64,000 nt of DNA from Campylorhamphus procurvoides (Eukaryota > Chordata > Aves > Passeriformes > Dendrocolaptidae). The position numbers and the translations under genes were made by a program. The DNA lies in contig WBMV01002648.1 of assembly GCA_013396655.1 (NCBI GenBank), positions 13,411 through 77,410 of the forward strand. Reading direction: 5' to 3'. A model generated the notes under the pieces. The model did not search any database. It saw only the letters and a program-made list of their open reading frames with translations, and was not told where the DNA came from. This document shows positions 63,000 through 64,000 of the stretch, in pieces (positions within the stretch are counted from its first letter, which is position 1; each line of letters starts with the position of its first letter).

Positions 63000-64000
63000 T
63001 TAAGACTCTGATGGTCAGTGTTTTACATTTAATAGTAATATCCTGATTGCAGCTTGTATGACCCCATACAATGTGGACCTGTGTCAACCTCATGCCTTCT
63101 GTTTGTATTAGAAAAACTGTGATAACTCTAGGAAAAAAATCAAACCAAATAAAGTGAGTAGCAAAAGATGGCAATGAAGGAACAAAATCTAAACCAGAAA
63201 GGAAATTCAGGACACAGTTTTCAAGAAGAAACACAAGTGCGAGAGCTAGAACAAGAATATAAAGTTCATATGCATTCCACTCTGTATTTGGAAATATTGA
63301 AGATAAATGATCTGTAAGAGACATTTCAAACCACAGAAAAGCTGAATCCCAGGTTCAGATCAAATATGTACAGTTGGTAACATGAGTTGACGATGATCCA
63401 GAAACATACGGAACAAATATTACAACATCAGATATTAGTATGCTGATGTGATATTTTTCCTATGTTTATTAACCATAAAAATGTGATTTTGGAAGAACAA
63501 AATATGATTCTGAAAACAAATATTGGAATGTGAACAGTGTTGATGTAACAAAAGTCTTTAAAACTGCTGTCTAGAAGACGTTATTCAAATAGATAATTAC
63601 ACTCGAAAACCGCTTAACAGATTTTTGTAATGAATTCAACTTCCAGTGATTTGTTCATACCTTGAACAAATTAGTCAGACCATGAACACTTGATTTTTGA
63701 TACCTGTCTTTCCTACTTACAACCTTGACAGTCACGGTTGCACTGATCAGCAGTCCTGAAAACTGCTGTGCACCTGGTGATTGAATAGGAAGGCCTGGAA
63801 ACACTTTATTTTCTTAAAGCAGCAGCATAAGGAACACACTGTTCTAGCTTCTTTGACTCTGTGAACAGTCTTGGTGTCATGAAAGATTGCTGTAGTTTCC
63901 ATAAACATGCTTTTTGTGGTTTGTTAAGAAAGCTTCTTCCCTAGAAGCTATTTTGTACATCGTGTGAGTAGAATCCTCTGATTCTTAATAGTGCATTCCT

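Larger units (their letters stand above)
62856..64000. other. Start of the intron after exon 11
   Basis: The donor gtaaag opens it. An (AC)n run lies 19 nt after the donor and a TG/TA repeat at 62983-62999. An AATAAA hexamer occurs at 63148-63153. I searched to 64000 for the next TSP1 exon and did not see it. Confidence 0.8.

Noticed and set aside
62935..63324. 129-codon minus-strand frame
   Set aside because: It overlaps simple repeats in the intron and shows no recognisable protein family.
1..64000. CRISPR arrays, bacterial operons, endogenous retrovirus genes or another undescribed multi-gene system
   Set aside because: There are no regularly spaced repeats, no clustered long frames and no retroviral coding motifs that I could recognise. 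The window is part of a single vertebrate gene.

Overview
This is an internal piece of a bird genome, most likely a passerine. It is AT-rich vertebrate intronic DNA carrying eleven short exons with GT-AG splice sites. The repeats are CR1 retrotransposons in several states of decay. One short element joins a tRNA-Ile-like head to a CR1 tail, the architecture I recall for the passerine SINE TguSINE1.

The only gene I can support is ADAMTS19 on the + strand, present as internal exons only. Spliced together they give 1443 nt of open frame (about 480 codons). In order they encode the zinc-binding end of the metalloprotease domain, the disintegrin-like domain, the first thrombospondin type 1 (TSP1) repeat, the cysteine-rich domain, the spacer, and the first residues of the second TSP1 repeat. 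All exon phases match and no stop interrupts the frame. The signal peptide, prodomain and first half of the catalytic domain lie to the left of the window. The remaining C-terminal TSP1 repeats and the PLAC domain lie to the right.

Layout: 1-20605 is intron with one CR1 piece near 14.5 kb. Exon 1 (20606-20711) carries the HEMGH core of the zinc site. A 15-kb intron follows with the largest CR1 copy (26.0-27.8 kb, minus strand, reverse-transcriptase remnants) and an oppositely oriented CR1 3' end (28.2-28.5 kb). Exons 2-11 lie between 35729 and 62855, separated by introns of 0.7 to 6.6 kb. The 6.6-kb intron 9 (55269-61831) holds the tRNA-derived SINE (56.3 kb) and an internal CR1 ORF2 fragment (58.3-59.5 kb). 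From 62856 to 64000 is the start of the next intron.

I found no second gene, no functional RNA gene, no CRISPR array and no undescribed multi-gene system. The observations most worth a check are the tRNA-Ile/CR1 chimera, a perfect 14-bp inverted repeat inside a CR1 ORF, CA repeats next to the donor of exon 11, and an open reading frame through that donor with an AATAAA downstream. Family assignments come from recognising protein and repeat sequences by eye, without a database search.
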